DNA of 64,000 bases from assembly GCA_027603945.1 (NCBI GenBank), contig JADIIU010000075.1:1-64000 (forward strand), in the 5' to 3' direction. The position numbers and the translations under genes are program-made. Positions 21,970 to 31,455 of this stretch are shown piece after piece. The stretch comes from Terramyces sp. JEL0728 (lineage: Eukaryota > Chytridiomycota > Chytridiomycetes > Rhizophydiales > Terramycetaceae). Numbering within the stretch: position 1 is the first letter of the stretch; each line of letters begins with the position of its first letter. The notes below the pieces were generated by a model that saw only the letters and a program-made list of their open reading frames with translations, was not told where the DNA came from and made no database searches.

Positions 21970-22066
21970 AATTTGAAATGATGAGTTCAATATTATCACG
22001 ACGGTCTTCGTAGGGCCTAACCGCTCAATGAAGAAGCTTGCCTCTGGCATTCTCTCTGATCAAATT
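21970..22066 (+). ncRNA. Box C/D snoRNA, snR73-like
   Basis: Terminal stem AATTTGA (21970-21976) with TCAAATT (22060-22066). Box C ATGATGA at 21978-21984 and D CTGA at 22056-22059. The 12-nt guide TCACGACGGTCT (21996-22007) matches 25S AGACCGUCGUGA in the peptidyl-transferase region. G22004 pairs with Cm2959, the yeast snR73 target, if the degenerate D' is CGTA at 22009-22012. Confidence 0.84.
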
Positions 22067-22239
22067 CTGTAATATAACTTGTTTCTATGCATTTCTGTTG
22101 ATTTAATAGTTTAAGTTTGGATGGTGTCAAACATGTTCAATGGTTGTATTTACTATGGCAGCGCATTGCTATTCGATGTCCTGACAGGTACTTGCTAGGG
22201 CTACCTAACCCTCATAATTTTTTTTACTTTACAAAATCC

Positions 22240-22851
22240 ATGAGCGGAAGAGGATTCAATAACAGGGGAAGAGGAGGAAGTCAGCGTGGCGGATTTGCAA
22301 GTAGAGGTGGCCGTGGGGGTTTCAACAATAATGCAGGACCACCAGACTCTGTTATCGGTAGGGTTTACTTAATTAAAGAAATGGGATTGTTCCTACATCC
22401 TTGCGAAGGAGAAATGGTTTGTGCTCGATCTCCAAGTCAAAGTAAGATTCCATATTTCAATGCTCCAATCTATTTAGAAAATAAGACTCAAATCGGAAAG
22501 GTTGATGAAATTCTTGGACCAATGACTGAATTATTTTTCACAGTTAAACTCGATGGCGGTGTCGTTGCAACCTCTTTCAAGCCAAATGACAAAGTTTATA
22601 TTGCTGCCGATAAGTTATTACCTTTGGATAGATTCTTGCCAAAACCAAAACCTGCTGGTGGCAAGCCGTCCAAGCCATTAGGAAAACAAGGTATGGTTGC
22701 TAAGCCAACTCGTGGTGGAAGAGGCGGCTCTAGAGGTGGCCGTGGTGCTCCAAGAGGTGGTTCTGCAAGAGGAGGATCTCGTGGAGGATTCGGTAGTCGC
22801 GGTGCAAGCAGAGGGGGAAGCAGAGGAGGCAGAGGCCGCGGAGGATATTAG
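22240..22851 (+). CDS. GAR1: H/ACA snoRNP protein GAR1
   Basis: Intronless 203-residue protein. Arg/Gly-rich arms flank a conserved core of about 100 residues ([55 protein letters not shown] and [22 protein letters not shown], as separate segments), matching Gar1. It belongs to the Cbf5-Nop10-Nhp2-Gar1 core that pseudouridylates rRNA. The ATG at 22240 opens the GAR domain. An in-frame open stretch upstream has no ATG and belongs to the snoRNA host exon. Its position immediately after six C/D snoRNAs suggests shared transcription. The tail is dense in RGG and SRGG repeats. Confidence 0.95.
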   Translation: MSGRGFNNRGRGGSQRGGFASRGGRGGFNNNAGPPDSVIGRVYLIKEMGLFLHPCEGEMVCARSPSQSKIPYFNAPIYLENKTQIGKVDEILGPMTELFFTVKLDGGVVATSFKPNDKVYIAADKLLPLDRFLPKPKPAGGKPSKPLGKQGMVAKPTRGGRGGSRGGRGAPRGGSARGGSRGGFGSRGASRGGSRGGRGRGGY

Positions 22852-23105
22852 GTCCATTCTTTGTTTATAAACGCACTATTAATCATTTCGCAATGTTGCC
22901 TAATAATAAATCAATTGAAAAACAACGATTAGATACAGATTTATAATTGCCAATGACGTTGGTATTGTTGCAAAGTGATTAATCATTTATAGTCATCATT
23001 AATCATCTAGCAAATTCTTTGAAACAATGGCTCCTGTATTACCCACCACCGAATATTCTAGCTCTGAATCAGAATTATAAATATATTACGAAAAATATCT
23101 GATAC

Positions 23106-23324
23106 ATGAGACAAAGACTGGATATTCAAAGAGAAGGCGAAAATATCCGGAAAGATATTTTAAATTCGTTTCGCGGAAATTATCAATTCATGGTTTCGAA
23201 TGGATTAAAAATATACAATCCAGACCATGTGAAAGTAGGGAGATGCATTCTGAACACCATGGTAAAGTGTGAATTAGTGGACAAGTACGGTTGGCTAGAA
23301 GCAAATACGTACAGTGGTAATTAA
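23106..23324 (+). CDS. Small hypothetical protein
   Basis: 72-residue ORF with basic N-terminus and a hydrophilic, helical-looking body ending in VDKYGWLEANTYSGN. No family recognised. A 17-codon ORF beginning ATG at 23027 precedes it in another frame, and no GT..AG segment joins the two. Codon content and an AATAAA about 128 nt downstream are compatible with a gene, but it could be fortuitous or part of a longer model. Confidence 0.4.
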   Translation: MRQRLDIQREGENIRKDILNSFRGNYQFMVSNGLKIYNPDHVKVGRCILNTMVKCELVDKYGWLEANTYSGN

Positions 23325-23345
23325 TAAAACTGTTCAATACTAATT

Positions 23346-23460
23346 ACAGGCAGTTCTATTTATGGTACTTTCGCAATGCCAATGGCTGCCTGTCATTCGC
23401 GCCAGAAATACTGCAGCACCATACATAGTTGGGGAAATCTATATCGAGTGTAAATAAACT
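23346..23460 (+). other. Stem-loop followed by bipartite CATAGTTGGGG-N17-AAATAAACT motif
   Basis: A perfect 8-bp inverted repeat, ACAGGCAG (23346-23353) and CTGCCTGT (23386-23393), is followed by CATAGTTGGGG (23424-23434) and, 17 nt later, AAATAAACT (23452-23460). The last two blocks recur with identical spacing at 13778-13814. This may be a shared 3'-UTR element ending in AATAAA, or the 3' part of two related small RNAs. Confidence 0.5.
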
Positions 23461-23488
23461 GTAAGCCCCAGTGGTATTAATGCCTTTA

Positions 23489-26400
23489 TTATTTTACTTT
23501 TGCGAATCCGTTGCGGACTTTGGAGTACAAGTTTGTCTCTAACGAAGCAATGGATAGTCCGGATACAATTTTTCCAAATTTACAGTGAAAGATTGATTTC
23601 AAAAATTCAAGGATGCTTTCTAGAATTTGTGCTTTGCGCTTTTCATCTTCTTTCATCTGGGCAGTAAAGCCAGATACTACTGAATTGAGGTATAAGAGGA
23701 TTTCGTGCCAGATTATACGGAAAATTGCAGGTGTTTTTAGTGAATCTGGTTTGTCGTGGATTTGGTGTTCGTCTATTCGCGATTTAGAGTTTTGCCGTTT
23801 TGGTTTTCGATGTCGGTCAACCAGCGTAGGCACTGCTGGTAGAACTACATCCACAAATTCAAGACTGTGGTCAGGCAAAGACCCTAAATGAGGATACAGG
23901 TTCTTTAAATAATTGTCGTACTTTCTTTCCGAGAATTGGTTGATAATTGCAAAATTGGCATCCAAATATTTCAACAAATCAACAATGTAATCTTCTACCA
24001 AATCATCAGACACTTGCTTGCCCTCTGTTACTGAAAAATACAAGAACGAAGTTCCTTTGGTTTGTGCTAGAATTTGATCACACACATTTCTGATGACTCT
24101 TATTATCTACATTAATTATTCTTACTTTTGAACAGATGGTATTAAGCATATCTTCAATGGTGAATTTGATCAACTCCTCAGCTCTTTGAATATGCCACGC
24201 AATATCATCGACTTCGCCAATCTTTCTTATTCTTACTGATAATGCTCCTTGCGGTCTAAGTGACAACAAGTAATTGTATGACAGATAGTTGGCAATCTTT
24301 TCGTCGCGCAAAAAGATTGCACACGAGGAGCATGTTACATCGGTGCCAAGTGGGTTATCGTGCATAACTCTTAAATATAAGAATGCCCTGGAATCAGTGT
24401 GCATTTCGTTTCCCAATTCAAACGTAAATTCATAGTTCCAAACAGGATTGTTGTGTTTTTCGACAACTGGAGTTGATTTTACGACTCCTCCGCCCAAAAC
24501 ACAATCGACATACGGGTTTGGGCTGCTAAAGTTTTGATTGCCGAGATTTGTCGCGTGGTTAATTTTGACGTTAAACAATTTGGATGTTTTGCTGGGTTCG
24601 ACCACCTGAGAATTGCCGGAAATCTCCATATTGTATGAATCAAGCGCGATAATTAGTTTTTCAAACTCTTTTTGCGCTTTCAAAATGTTGTTGAGCTTGA
24701 CAATAAACTGAGGTTAGGTTGGAGCTACCGATCGATCGAATAGGTCAAAGCCATTGCTGTTTTCCCTGTCAATTTCGTAAAAATCTTTGCTTGACATTTG
24801 GCAATACACTTCAAGCGTTTTGAAGATAGACTAGCATTAGAACTCGCATACTTTAACAAACTTGCGTTTCAGTCGTTGTTTCTCAGCGTCAGTGTCAAAT
24901 TTGAATTTAGACAAGAAAGCGAGACCACCATTAAATGCCGAGAACATATCTACTACTGAAGCAGAATTGAGGTTGTTTGGCGATGAGACAAACGAAAATC
25001 CTTTCTCCTTATCATACATGTATGAAGTTTTGACCCATTCAATCCACTTTTCATCTGCTTTTGACAAGTAGTATTCAATCAAGGGTTTGAATGATCTCTT
25101 GATGGCATTAACCTTTTGGGGATCAACGTTGAGTTCAACGCACAGGTCGTAGAATTCTTCCAGGGCTTCGTAAAGTTCGTTAATTGCAAATATTTCTGTT
25201 TCGGGATCTAGAAATTCTAGCTGATCACATTCCGAAGACAGCGTTCCAAGATATATTTCAGAAGCAAGCATATGGATGTATCTGAATTCCACCAAAGGTC
25301 TATTGTAATAAGCCCGATATTTTTTCAAATCTTGAGTAAAGTTTGACACCAAGTTTGTAATCCTAATTGGCAGTTGTCCGGCGCTTGACAGTGCATTTTT
25401 TACCTTGTCAGTAACATAGCTCACTCTGCTAACTAGTGAAAGCGTGATGTATTCTGCAATTTGATCTTCGATTAATGATGGAGGTAGCGTGCCAATTCTA
25501 TATTCTACGCAAAGGGGGTCGGAATTCATTGATTTGATCAAGGAAATACAGATATCCAATAGCAATTCACACTCCTCGGGAGTGAACCTTTTAAGATAAA
25601 CCATTTCAACAAACTGCTCCATTTGTTTTGCCAAATCCAGCCGCAGGGTTTGGTAAATTCCCACCAACTTTGAAACCTCGGAAATTTTCAAAAACTTCTG
25701 CTCTTGGGAAAGCTTTTGGATTCCTTTGAAATAGGAAGATAGTTCCTGCAATGAAATTGTTTTTTTAGAAAAGCGTCTAGCTATTGATTCGAAAATAGCA
25801 ATTTCTTTGTATTCCGCCGAGAACCTCCACCGCAATGCGCATTCATTCAATATTGATTTGTATATTTTGTTTAGTTGCACTCCGCCCGTTTCCTCAATAT
25901 TGTTTCCCAAGCAAATGTCAATCAGAATCTTAAAGTATTTCTCTGCTGTTTTCAAGTCTTTAGGCATATTTGTGTTATAATTGCATCTTGACGACTGTGA
26001 TTAGAAACAACTACCATTGCCAGCGCACTAGGATATCTTAGACCAAACACATTAATCAGCCCCAACGTTCTATTGATTTCCTTTTCAATTCCCAGCTTGT
26101 GTGCTTCCTCTGACGGAAATGAATACCTATCCCACCCCGGAAATTGGCCGGCATTAAGCATGTCTATGTAATTCTTCATTTCTCGAACAACAGATCCTTC
26201 CGTGTAATCTAATTTGATATTTTTCAGCATTCTCTTGTGTTCATGTTCGGGAGTGCCAAACAGGTTACGCACACCTTCGCACATATCTTCTAAACCCGAA
26301 ATGTTATCCGTTGATTTTGGAGAATACTTCATTACCAGACTTTTGTACCCTTGTAATTGGAAATACTGGTGATTTCTAACTTCATACGAAGATTGTTCCG

Positions 26401-26926
26401 AGTTTTGCAATATCGTCTTGATTATAGCAACAAAGGAATTCACAGTATTAAAGATTGTTGACTCAACCATATTTGCAGCAATATTGAATTTGCGTATTTC
26501 ATCGGCTGCAATGTAGCAATAGTGATCCAGAATTGCAATAATATCAGACATTTTCGGGATACTATTGAATATTTCCATATTCGCTCTTTGAGCTGCAGTT
26601 GTGAATATTTTTGCATCGATGGTCTGAATTGTGCGCATTATATTGATGGTTTCCACTAATTTTGACTTTATACTCTGCATTGAATCTTGACACAAATAAA
26701 TTGTCTCTCCTCTTGCTATATTCTTACTAATTGGCATGTCTAAAGTGGATGGAATGTATTTTTTGATCTGAATTGTAGCGTCGAGGACTGGTAACGAAAC
26801 GGCTTGAAGCACGCAGAGATACAGAGCTTGCTCTTCGTTAAGTTTCGGTCTTGAACTCTTCTTCCGGTTTGTTGTTATCTGTCGCTGTACAGTTTGTAAT
26901 TTTGAACCCAGTCGGCTGTGATTCAT
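23489..26926 (-). CDS. UNC13/Munc13-like MUN-C2 protein (Ync13 group)
   Basis: 1118 residues in five exons (26926-26015, 25994-24852, 24830-24729, 24707-24126, 24106-23489) with introns of 20, 21, 21 and 19 nt. A long helical region holding MHD1-like and MHD2-like segments surrounds a C2 domain at about 755-870 (FNVKINHATNLGNQNF, NPYVDCVLGGG, VEKHNNPVWNYEFTFEL). This is the layout of fungal Ync13/Git1-type relatives of Munc13, which act in exocytosis and membrane fusion. The N-terminal 40 residues are basic. The C2 calcium-loop aspartates are not all evident, so calcium independence is possible. The first splice bridges a frame change that otherwise looks like a frameshift. Confidence 0.82.
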
Positions 26927-27082
26927 TTTCGGCAAGTTTCTTTTACTGTAAGCCTACAGTTAAGTTGGCTTTAGGACAAATCTCAATTATAATCGACAGG
27001 CGATTAAATATTAAACTTTCAGCGCCTGAATCACTGATATGGAGCGTAGATTTAATAAAGTAAATTAATTTTATTCCGGCAT

Positions 27083-27287
27083 TTACATTTTCTGATCCTT
27101 GTTTGTCTTTTCTTTCGAAAGCTGTACGGCAAAATCGACCGTAGTGTCATCATCTTCCCATGTATCTTGCCATTTAGGTAATTGCTTCAAATCAGTACTG
27201 GAATCAGCTACGTCAGCAATAATTACCTTGAGCTGGGAAATCTTCAAATTCGTCGTCGTCTTCCAAAACTACTTTAGGTTGTGTCAT
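27083..27287 (-). CDS. SEM1: Proteasome lid subunit Sem1/DSS1
   Basis: 61-residue acidic protein in two exons (27287-27227 and 27207-27083) with a 19-nt intron. It has the two DSS1 acidic-hydrophobic patches, LEDDDEFEDFP and KWQDTWEDDDTTVDFAVQL, then a basic C-terminus. DSS1 is an intrinsically disordered subunit of the 26S lid and of TREX-2, and it binds BRCA2-type partners. Length (60-90 is usual) fits. The start codon lies 3 bp from one possible, and 27 bp from the preferred, start of the divergent neighbour. Confidence 0.9.
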
Positions 27288-27314
27288 TAGATGCAAGGGT
27301 CGTTTTTTGAAAAA

Positions 27315-27764
27315 ATGTTTAGGGGAAATCTTTTGAGACACATTAGGTTCAACAGCAATTTCGCAGCACCAGAAAAAGTTATCGTTCAGAGAGTAGGAGC
27401 ATTCAGAGGAGGTGTAGTTGGATTCCTATTGGGTACATGTCGATTAACAAGGTATTTCAAGCGCAGGTGCAGCAGCTTATGTTTACTTGTTGGACGAATA
27501 TCAACAGTCATCGTTATCCCTTTTGTCTGGAGTTGAAGATTTACAGAAAACTACAACCAAATTGCGGGACTACACCAAAAAAATTGATAAAGTTGAGGAG
27601 AATATCAAAGGATTCCCCGCTACTTACGCATCAAAGAAGGAGTTGGAAGACTTGAGAAATGAACTGTTAAAGGCGATTGTAATTATGATTGACATTAGGA
27701 TAATGTTGTTGTAGATGGGTTGGAAACAAAAACCTTGGTTTGGGAGCTTTCACAAAAGAAATAA
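27315..27764 (+). CDS. Predicted mitochondrial single-span coiled-coil protein
   Basis: 136 residues in three exons (27315-27432, 27452-27678, 27699-27764), introns 19 and 20 nt. The start MFRGNLLRHIRFNSNFAAP looks like a mitochondrial presequence. A Gly/Ala-rich transmembrane segment GGVVGFLLGISSAGAAAYVYLL (interrupted here by the first splice) precedes a coiled coil (about 58-115). It resembles small uncharacterised fungal inner-membrane proteins, but I cannot name the family. An upstream in-frame ATG at 27291 would add eight residues and sit 3 bp from the SEM1 start, so 27315 is preferred. Confidence 0.65.
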
Positions 27765-27860
27765 AAAACATTCATGATAAACGATCACTGCTTGGCCGGC
27801 CATTGGGATAGGGATAATTTACCAACTGCGAGAGTGTATTTCCGAATGTAACCAAATTTA

Positions 27861-28356
27861 TTACAACTTTGATTTTACTAATGCTTTAGCTTTTCTGATG
27901 AATTCCCTAGTCTTTTCAACTCCACCAGTCTTGTTGAAGATTTCTTCCAATTGCATAGCAAACCCGATATCCCCAGCAATCTTGATTCTGTTTTCCGACA
28001 AAGCTTTCAATCCTGGCAGTCCTCCAGTAATGAATTTGAAAATATCACGATCTTCAATTTCTACAATAGTCACTGGCAATCTGGTTGATTTGCCTTTTGG
28101 GAATGGAGGAGCATCTTGAGTGATCGTTGGCGGTTTATCTCTTCCTCTGAATACAAGGTACCTGGATTAAAGATAAATACCATTCCTCTGCTTTCTTTCC
28201 GTTCTTTGTGACGAGGATCATAAATAACCCTTCTGCGTTACCAACAAGTTCTGGTTTTTGAGTGAGCTCTTTTTGGAGCTCTGGGAAGAGCATAGATGCA
28301 TGAGTTGGTTTGTCTTTTTTAGGTTGCAATTCTGTAAGTTTCTTTCCGACTGTCAT
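27861..28356 (-). CDS. SCP2-domain sterol/lipid-carrier-like protein
   Basis: 158 residues in two exons (28356-28181, 28161-27861) with a 19-nt intron inside the EEWYLVFRG segment. The SCP2 fold signature is visible: FMILVTKNGKKAEEWYLVFRG, TIVEIEDRDIFKFITGGL and AFSENRIKIAGD-like GLKALSENRIKIAGDIGFAMQ. These proteins bind sterols or acyl chains in a hydrophobic tunnel. It has no C-terminal SKL (it ends KSKL with Lys before SKL, so a PTS1-like SKL is in fact present), which would direct it to peroxisomes, where the two acyl-CoA enzymes nearby also carry SKL. Confidence 0.85.
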
Positions 28357-28954
28357 TATCAAGTGGAAACTTTGTAATGGCTTGCTGAGAACGTGACTCT
28401 GGTGAAATGTGAAAATTGAATAACAATGAGCAACCTCTAGATAAATTCTTGGTAATTGGATCAGGTTTAATGGATGAATTTAATCCCGACGAATAGAGAT
28501 GGTATTTCACTACACCGCCGCCTATTGATGGACGGACTTTCCCACTGATACGACAAGTCGCTCTGGCAGTGTTTAAATGGACTGGGCATTATAGAGCCGT
28601 CCAACCTCGCAGTACTCATTTATGTTTTGGATTTACGCTTGAATTATCTATTCAATAATTCAGTTGCTTCCTCCAAGTCATTCTTGCTTGATAGAACAAA
28701 GTCATTGCTTGTGGAAACGAAAGCAACGACTGAAAAGTCAAGCTATTCTTGAATTGAAACTTAGCAACTGTTGGTAAGTTGATTCAAAATTGGTTAAAAA
28801 AAAATAAAAAATCTGCTCAAGACTGGTGTAATTTTTGGTGAGATTTTCCTTTCAATTCCTCAGTCATCCAAATAATAGAGGGTTTTGTCAATGTAAAGTT
28901 GGCCCGTCAGAGGGGCGTTCTGGTCATTTGTTGCTCGCGATTGATCTTTGAAAA
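28357..28954. other. Longest gene-free stretch; possible non-coding RNA
   Basis: 598 bp between divergent SCP2 and ceramide-synthase genes, well above the usual 30-250 bp here. It contains inverted repeats (GGACGG near 28533 with CCGTCC near 28605; CACTG with CAGTG near 28543-28571), a poly-A tract near 28797, and one AATTTTTGG near 28829 that matches an Sm site by sequence. No snRNA core, tRNA boxes or RNase P motifs are recognisable. Promoters only is the simplest reading. Confidence 0.35.
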
Positions 28955-29927
28955 ATGAATTTATTCGATTTTCAACCGCTAAATAAAGAACTTGATTTCC
29001 CTAGAGATATTTATTCGGTCTGTGGATTTGTGTTGGGTTGGGCCCTATTTCATGGGATTTGCTATTCGTTGATCTTTGCAGTAAGACATATTTGACAACA
29101 GCCATTAGGATTTTATTTCTTCCCTGAAGATAAAAACATTGTGGAATTACAAAAGAAGCGGCTTAAATTATACACTGCCCTGTGGAAATTCACCTACTTT
29201 TCGGTTTGCATTTATTTTGGAGCACAAATAGCTTATCATGAATCAAAATGGTTGTTTAACCCTGTTGAATATTATCCGGGTTGGCCAAACCATCCAATGA
29301 GGTTTTTTATATTGACACTAGCGATCGTATAAAATTCTATTACAAATTGGAGATGGCCGGATACTTGTATTCTATCCTTGTAATGCCATTCGAGCCAAAA
29401 CAAACCAAAGTCGATTATGCAGCAATGCTGATCCACCACAGCTCTACCTTGTACTTGCTATATACCTCGTAGATTAATACTTTACCTAGATATATATATT
29501 CTTTCCATCGTATTGGCACCGCAATCGCTTTTCTACACGATATTGCAGATCCAATAATGGAATTGGCAAAGATCTTTTTATATGCAAAGAAAGAAATGGC
29601 AAGTAAGATTAACAATTAGATGGCGAACATCACGTTTGTATTATTTACAGCTACCTTTATTGTAACCAGAAACTATCTATTCCCATTTTATGTTGTGATG
29701 AGTATTTCCAAATACTGTAGATTCCCGGATGGTACTCTGATGCCTACTAATGGCTGGAATTATTCATTCCAAGGTGCTTTGTGGATCCTGGCTGCACTTC
29801 ATGTCTACTGGGCTTCTTTGGTAATTATCTATTTATTTAGTTATTGAAAATGCTGTACTCTGCAATTGTGAACAAAGGTGTTGAGGATGATATTCGAAAC
29901 GTAGAAGACAAAAAGAAGAACGAGTAG
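28955..29927 (+). CDS. LAG1: Ceramide synthase (LAG1/TLC domain)
   Basis: 289-residue multi-span ER protein in six exons (28955-29080, 29102-29301, 29322-29468, 29490-29598, 29620-29820, 29841-29927). Introns are 21, 20, 21, 21 and 20 nt. The Lag motif is present: HPMSDRIKFYYKLEMAGYLYS, LIHHSSTLYLLY with the two conserved histidines, and FLHDIADPIMELAKIF. It N-acylates sphingoid bases. Intron 4 (29599-29619) restores the frame only as GC-AG with donor GCAAGT; the alternative GT within it would shift the frame. The acidic/Lys C-terminal tail is cytosolic in relatives. Length is shorter than yeast Lag1, closer to TLC minimal forms. Confidence 0.9.
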
Positions 29928-29952
29928 ATAAATAAATTGATAATCGGTTTTA

Positions 29953-31353
29953 TTAAAGCTTGGATTCTCCAGTCAAAGTCTTTTGCATTACTCCTTGCAT
30001 GTAGGCTTCAGCTAATCCATACACCAACACATAGTTTTTATCCCAGGCATCTCTTTTACTTACTCCAGCCTTTAGATCTTGTCCAATAGCCATTCTCAGA
30101 TCTGCCACTGCCTGTTTTTCCAGCAGAGTTTGCGGACCTCGTCCCAAAACGTCTCTAGCCATCTTTTGCATGAGGATCCTGGAATCACCCTCTGCAAATT
30201 TGCAGCAGGTCAAGAAATCAAGCTGCTCGAATCCAGTGCCAGCCATCAACGCGTACGATCCGACTTCCTGTTTCAAGGCATGACAAAGTTCAATTGCTCC
30301 TTCAACGCATTTTACTTTGACCACTGCAATAGCTTCTTGGAGAGAAACCGGTGGCACCTGTCGTTTACGTAGACAAACACATAAATCTTGTTCAACCAAG
30401 CCAATAAACTTTTCTAAAACTGACAACTCCTTGTCAGCTTTTTCAAAGATTGCTTTAATCTGTGGTACTTTGATCAATGTAGTTTCGCCACCTGGTGCCC
30501 AGCATTTCTTTGTGGAGGCAAAGTGTTCTGTATTGGCAAACAGAGATCTAGCAAAAGTCAAGCCTGCCTGTGCAACGGCAATCCTACCAGAAAACAATCG
30601 CTGTCCGATCATATCCATCGTTCGAAGACTACCTTGCGGATAAGAAACAGTACCATCAGCATCCACCTTCACGTATCTTGCTAATAGTGAGCTGAGCGGG
30701 GCTTTAAAGTTCTTGAAAACCAATCTGGCATTATCCAAATCGTTTCCTACAGTCTTTCTTCCCATATCAACTGCTTCTACTCCAGGAACTAATTTACCAT
30801 TTTCATCGCGCAGCCTAACCAAAAATGCTTGAGGGCCAATGCTTTTGCCGTTAACTTTGACCGTAGCAACCACAACAGCATCATCAGCAACTAATCCTTG
30901 CGAAATCCAAAATTTAGCAGAGCCAGGAGTTGGTGAGTTGATTACATATTCTCCAGACTTGAAATCTGCAGTGGTTTGAACAACCAACCCGGAATTTACA
31001 CCTGCAAATGCTTCAGTTAATGCAAAGCATCCTAGACGCGGCTTCTTGTCATTTAGTTGGACTAGTTGTTGGATTTGTTCGTCAGTTCCCAAACCAACCA
31101 CAGTTCCGGCAAATAAATTGTAGTGGACGGTAAATCTGATGGAGAATCCAGGTCCATATTTACAAGAGTTTGCTGCTACTATGCGATGTGCTTCAAAGAA
31201 GCGATCAGGATCATCTTGAATATCTGTTAGCGTCAATAATTTTGTTCCAATTAATTGTCGTAATTTAACTGCAGAATCTTGAAAAGTCATCCCATCTCCG
31301 ATCTTTGGAATAGCGGTTTTCCACTTTGCAATCCATTCCTTGTCTTGGTACAT
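29953..31353 (-). CDS. Peroxisomal acyl-CoA oxidase/dehydrogenase-like protein, copy A
   Basis: Intronless 466-residue flavoprotein-like enzyme of the acyl-CoA dehydrogenase/oxidase superfamily, ending in the peroxisomal targeting tripeptide SKL. Landmarks are FALTEAFAGVNSG (resembling the LTE..GSD motif that contacts FAD and substrate), FWISQGLVADDAVVVATV, the VGNDLDNARLVFKNF beta-domain end and a helical C-terminal domain. It is shorter than typical acyl-CoA oxidases (about 650-700), lacking a full second C-terminal domain, so the reaction is uncertain; oxidation of an acyl-CoA in peroxisomes is inferred. It is the downstream member of a head-to-tail pair, about 100 bp after copy B. Confidence 0.78.
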   Translation of the reverse strand: MYQDKEWIAKWKTAIPKIGDGMTFQDSAVKLRQLIGTKLLTLTDIQDDPDRFFEAHRIVAANSCKYGPGFSIRFTVHYNLFAGTVVGLGTDEQIQQLVQLNDKKPRLGCFALTEAFAGVNSGLVVQTTADFKSGEYVINSPTPGSAKFWISQGLVADDAVVVATVKVNGKSIGPQAFLVRLRDENGKLVPGVEAVDMGRKTVGNDLDNARLVFKNFKAPLSSLLARYVKVDADGTVSYPQGSLRTMDMIGQRLFSGRIAVAQAGLTFARSLFANTEHFASTKKCWAPGGETTLIKVPQIKAIFEKADKELSVLEKFIGLVEQDLCVCLRKRQVPPVSLQEAIAVVKVKCVEGAIELCHALKQEVGSYALMAGTGFEQLDFLTCCKFAEGDSRILMQKMARDVLGRGPQTLLEKQAVADLRMAIGQDLKAGVSKRDAWDKNYVLVYGLAEAYMQGVMQKTLTGESKL

Positions 31354-31455
31354 TCCTATTTTCTGAACAAAAATCCCGTGATTATTTCGCTTATGCCGCG
31401 CAAATTAGCCTATTTTAAGTGGAGAATCTTGGCTAAACAGAAAATTCGCAGTTTA

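Larger units (their letters stand above)
21181..22239 (+). ncRNA. Spliced snoRNA host transcript carrying six intronic C/D snoRNAs
   Basis: A series of strong donors (GTAAGT 21193, GTATGT 21382, 21505 and 21655, GTAAGT 21798, GTAAAC 21945) alternates with branch-plus-acceptor motifs such as CTAACAG..TTAG and TTCTAATCTCTAG. This defines short exons of roughly 37, 24, 23 and 29 nt around introns of about 100-165 nt. Each intron interval contains one box C/D snoRNA. The exons share no long reading frame, so the spliced product is probably non-coding. Exon 1 ends at 21192 and the last exon begins at 22110. Its 5' end is unknown. The unit runs into GAR1 with no evident terminator, so it could be the GAR1 5' leader. 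Confidence 0.8.

Noticed and set aside
22117..22239. N-terminal extension of GAR1
   Set aside because: It begins with TTG, has no ATG, and corresponds to the last snoRNA-host exon. The GAR domain starts at ATG 22240.
28825..28840. Sm site of a spliceosomal snRNA
   Set aside because: A single AATTTTTGG is expected by chance in AT-rich DNA, and the conserved U1, U2, U4, U5 and U6 cores are absent nearby.
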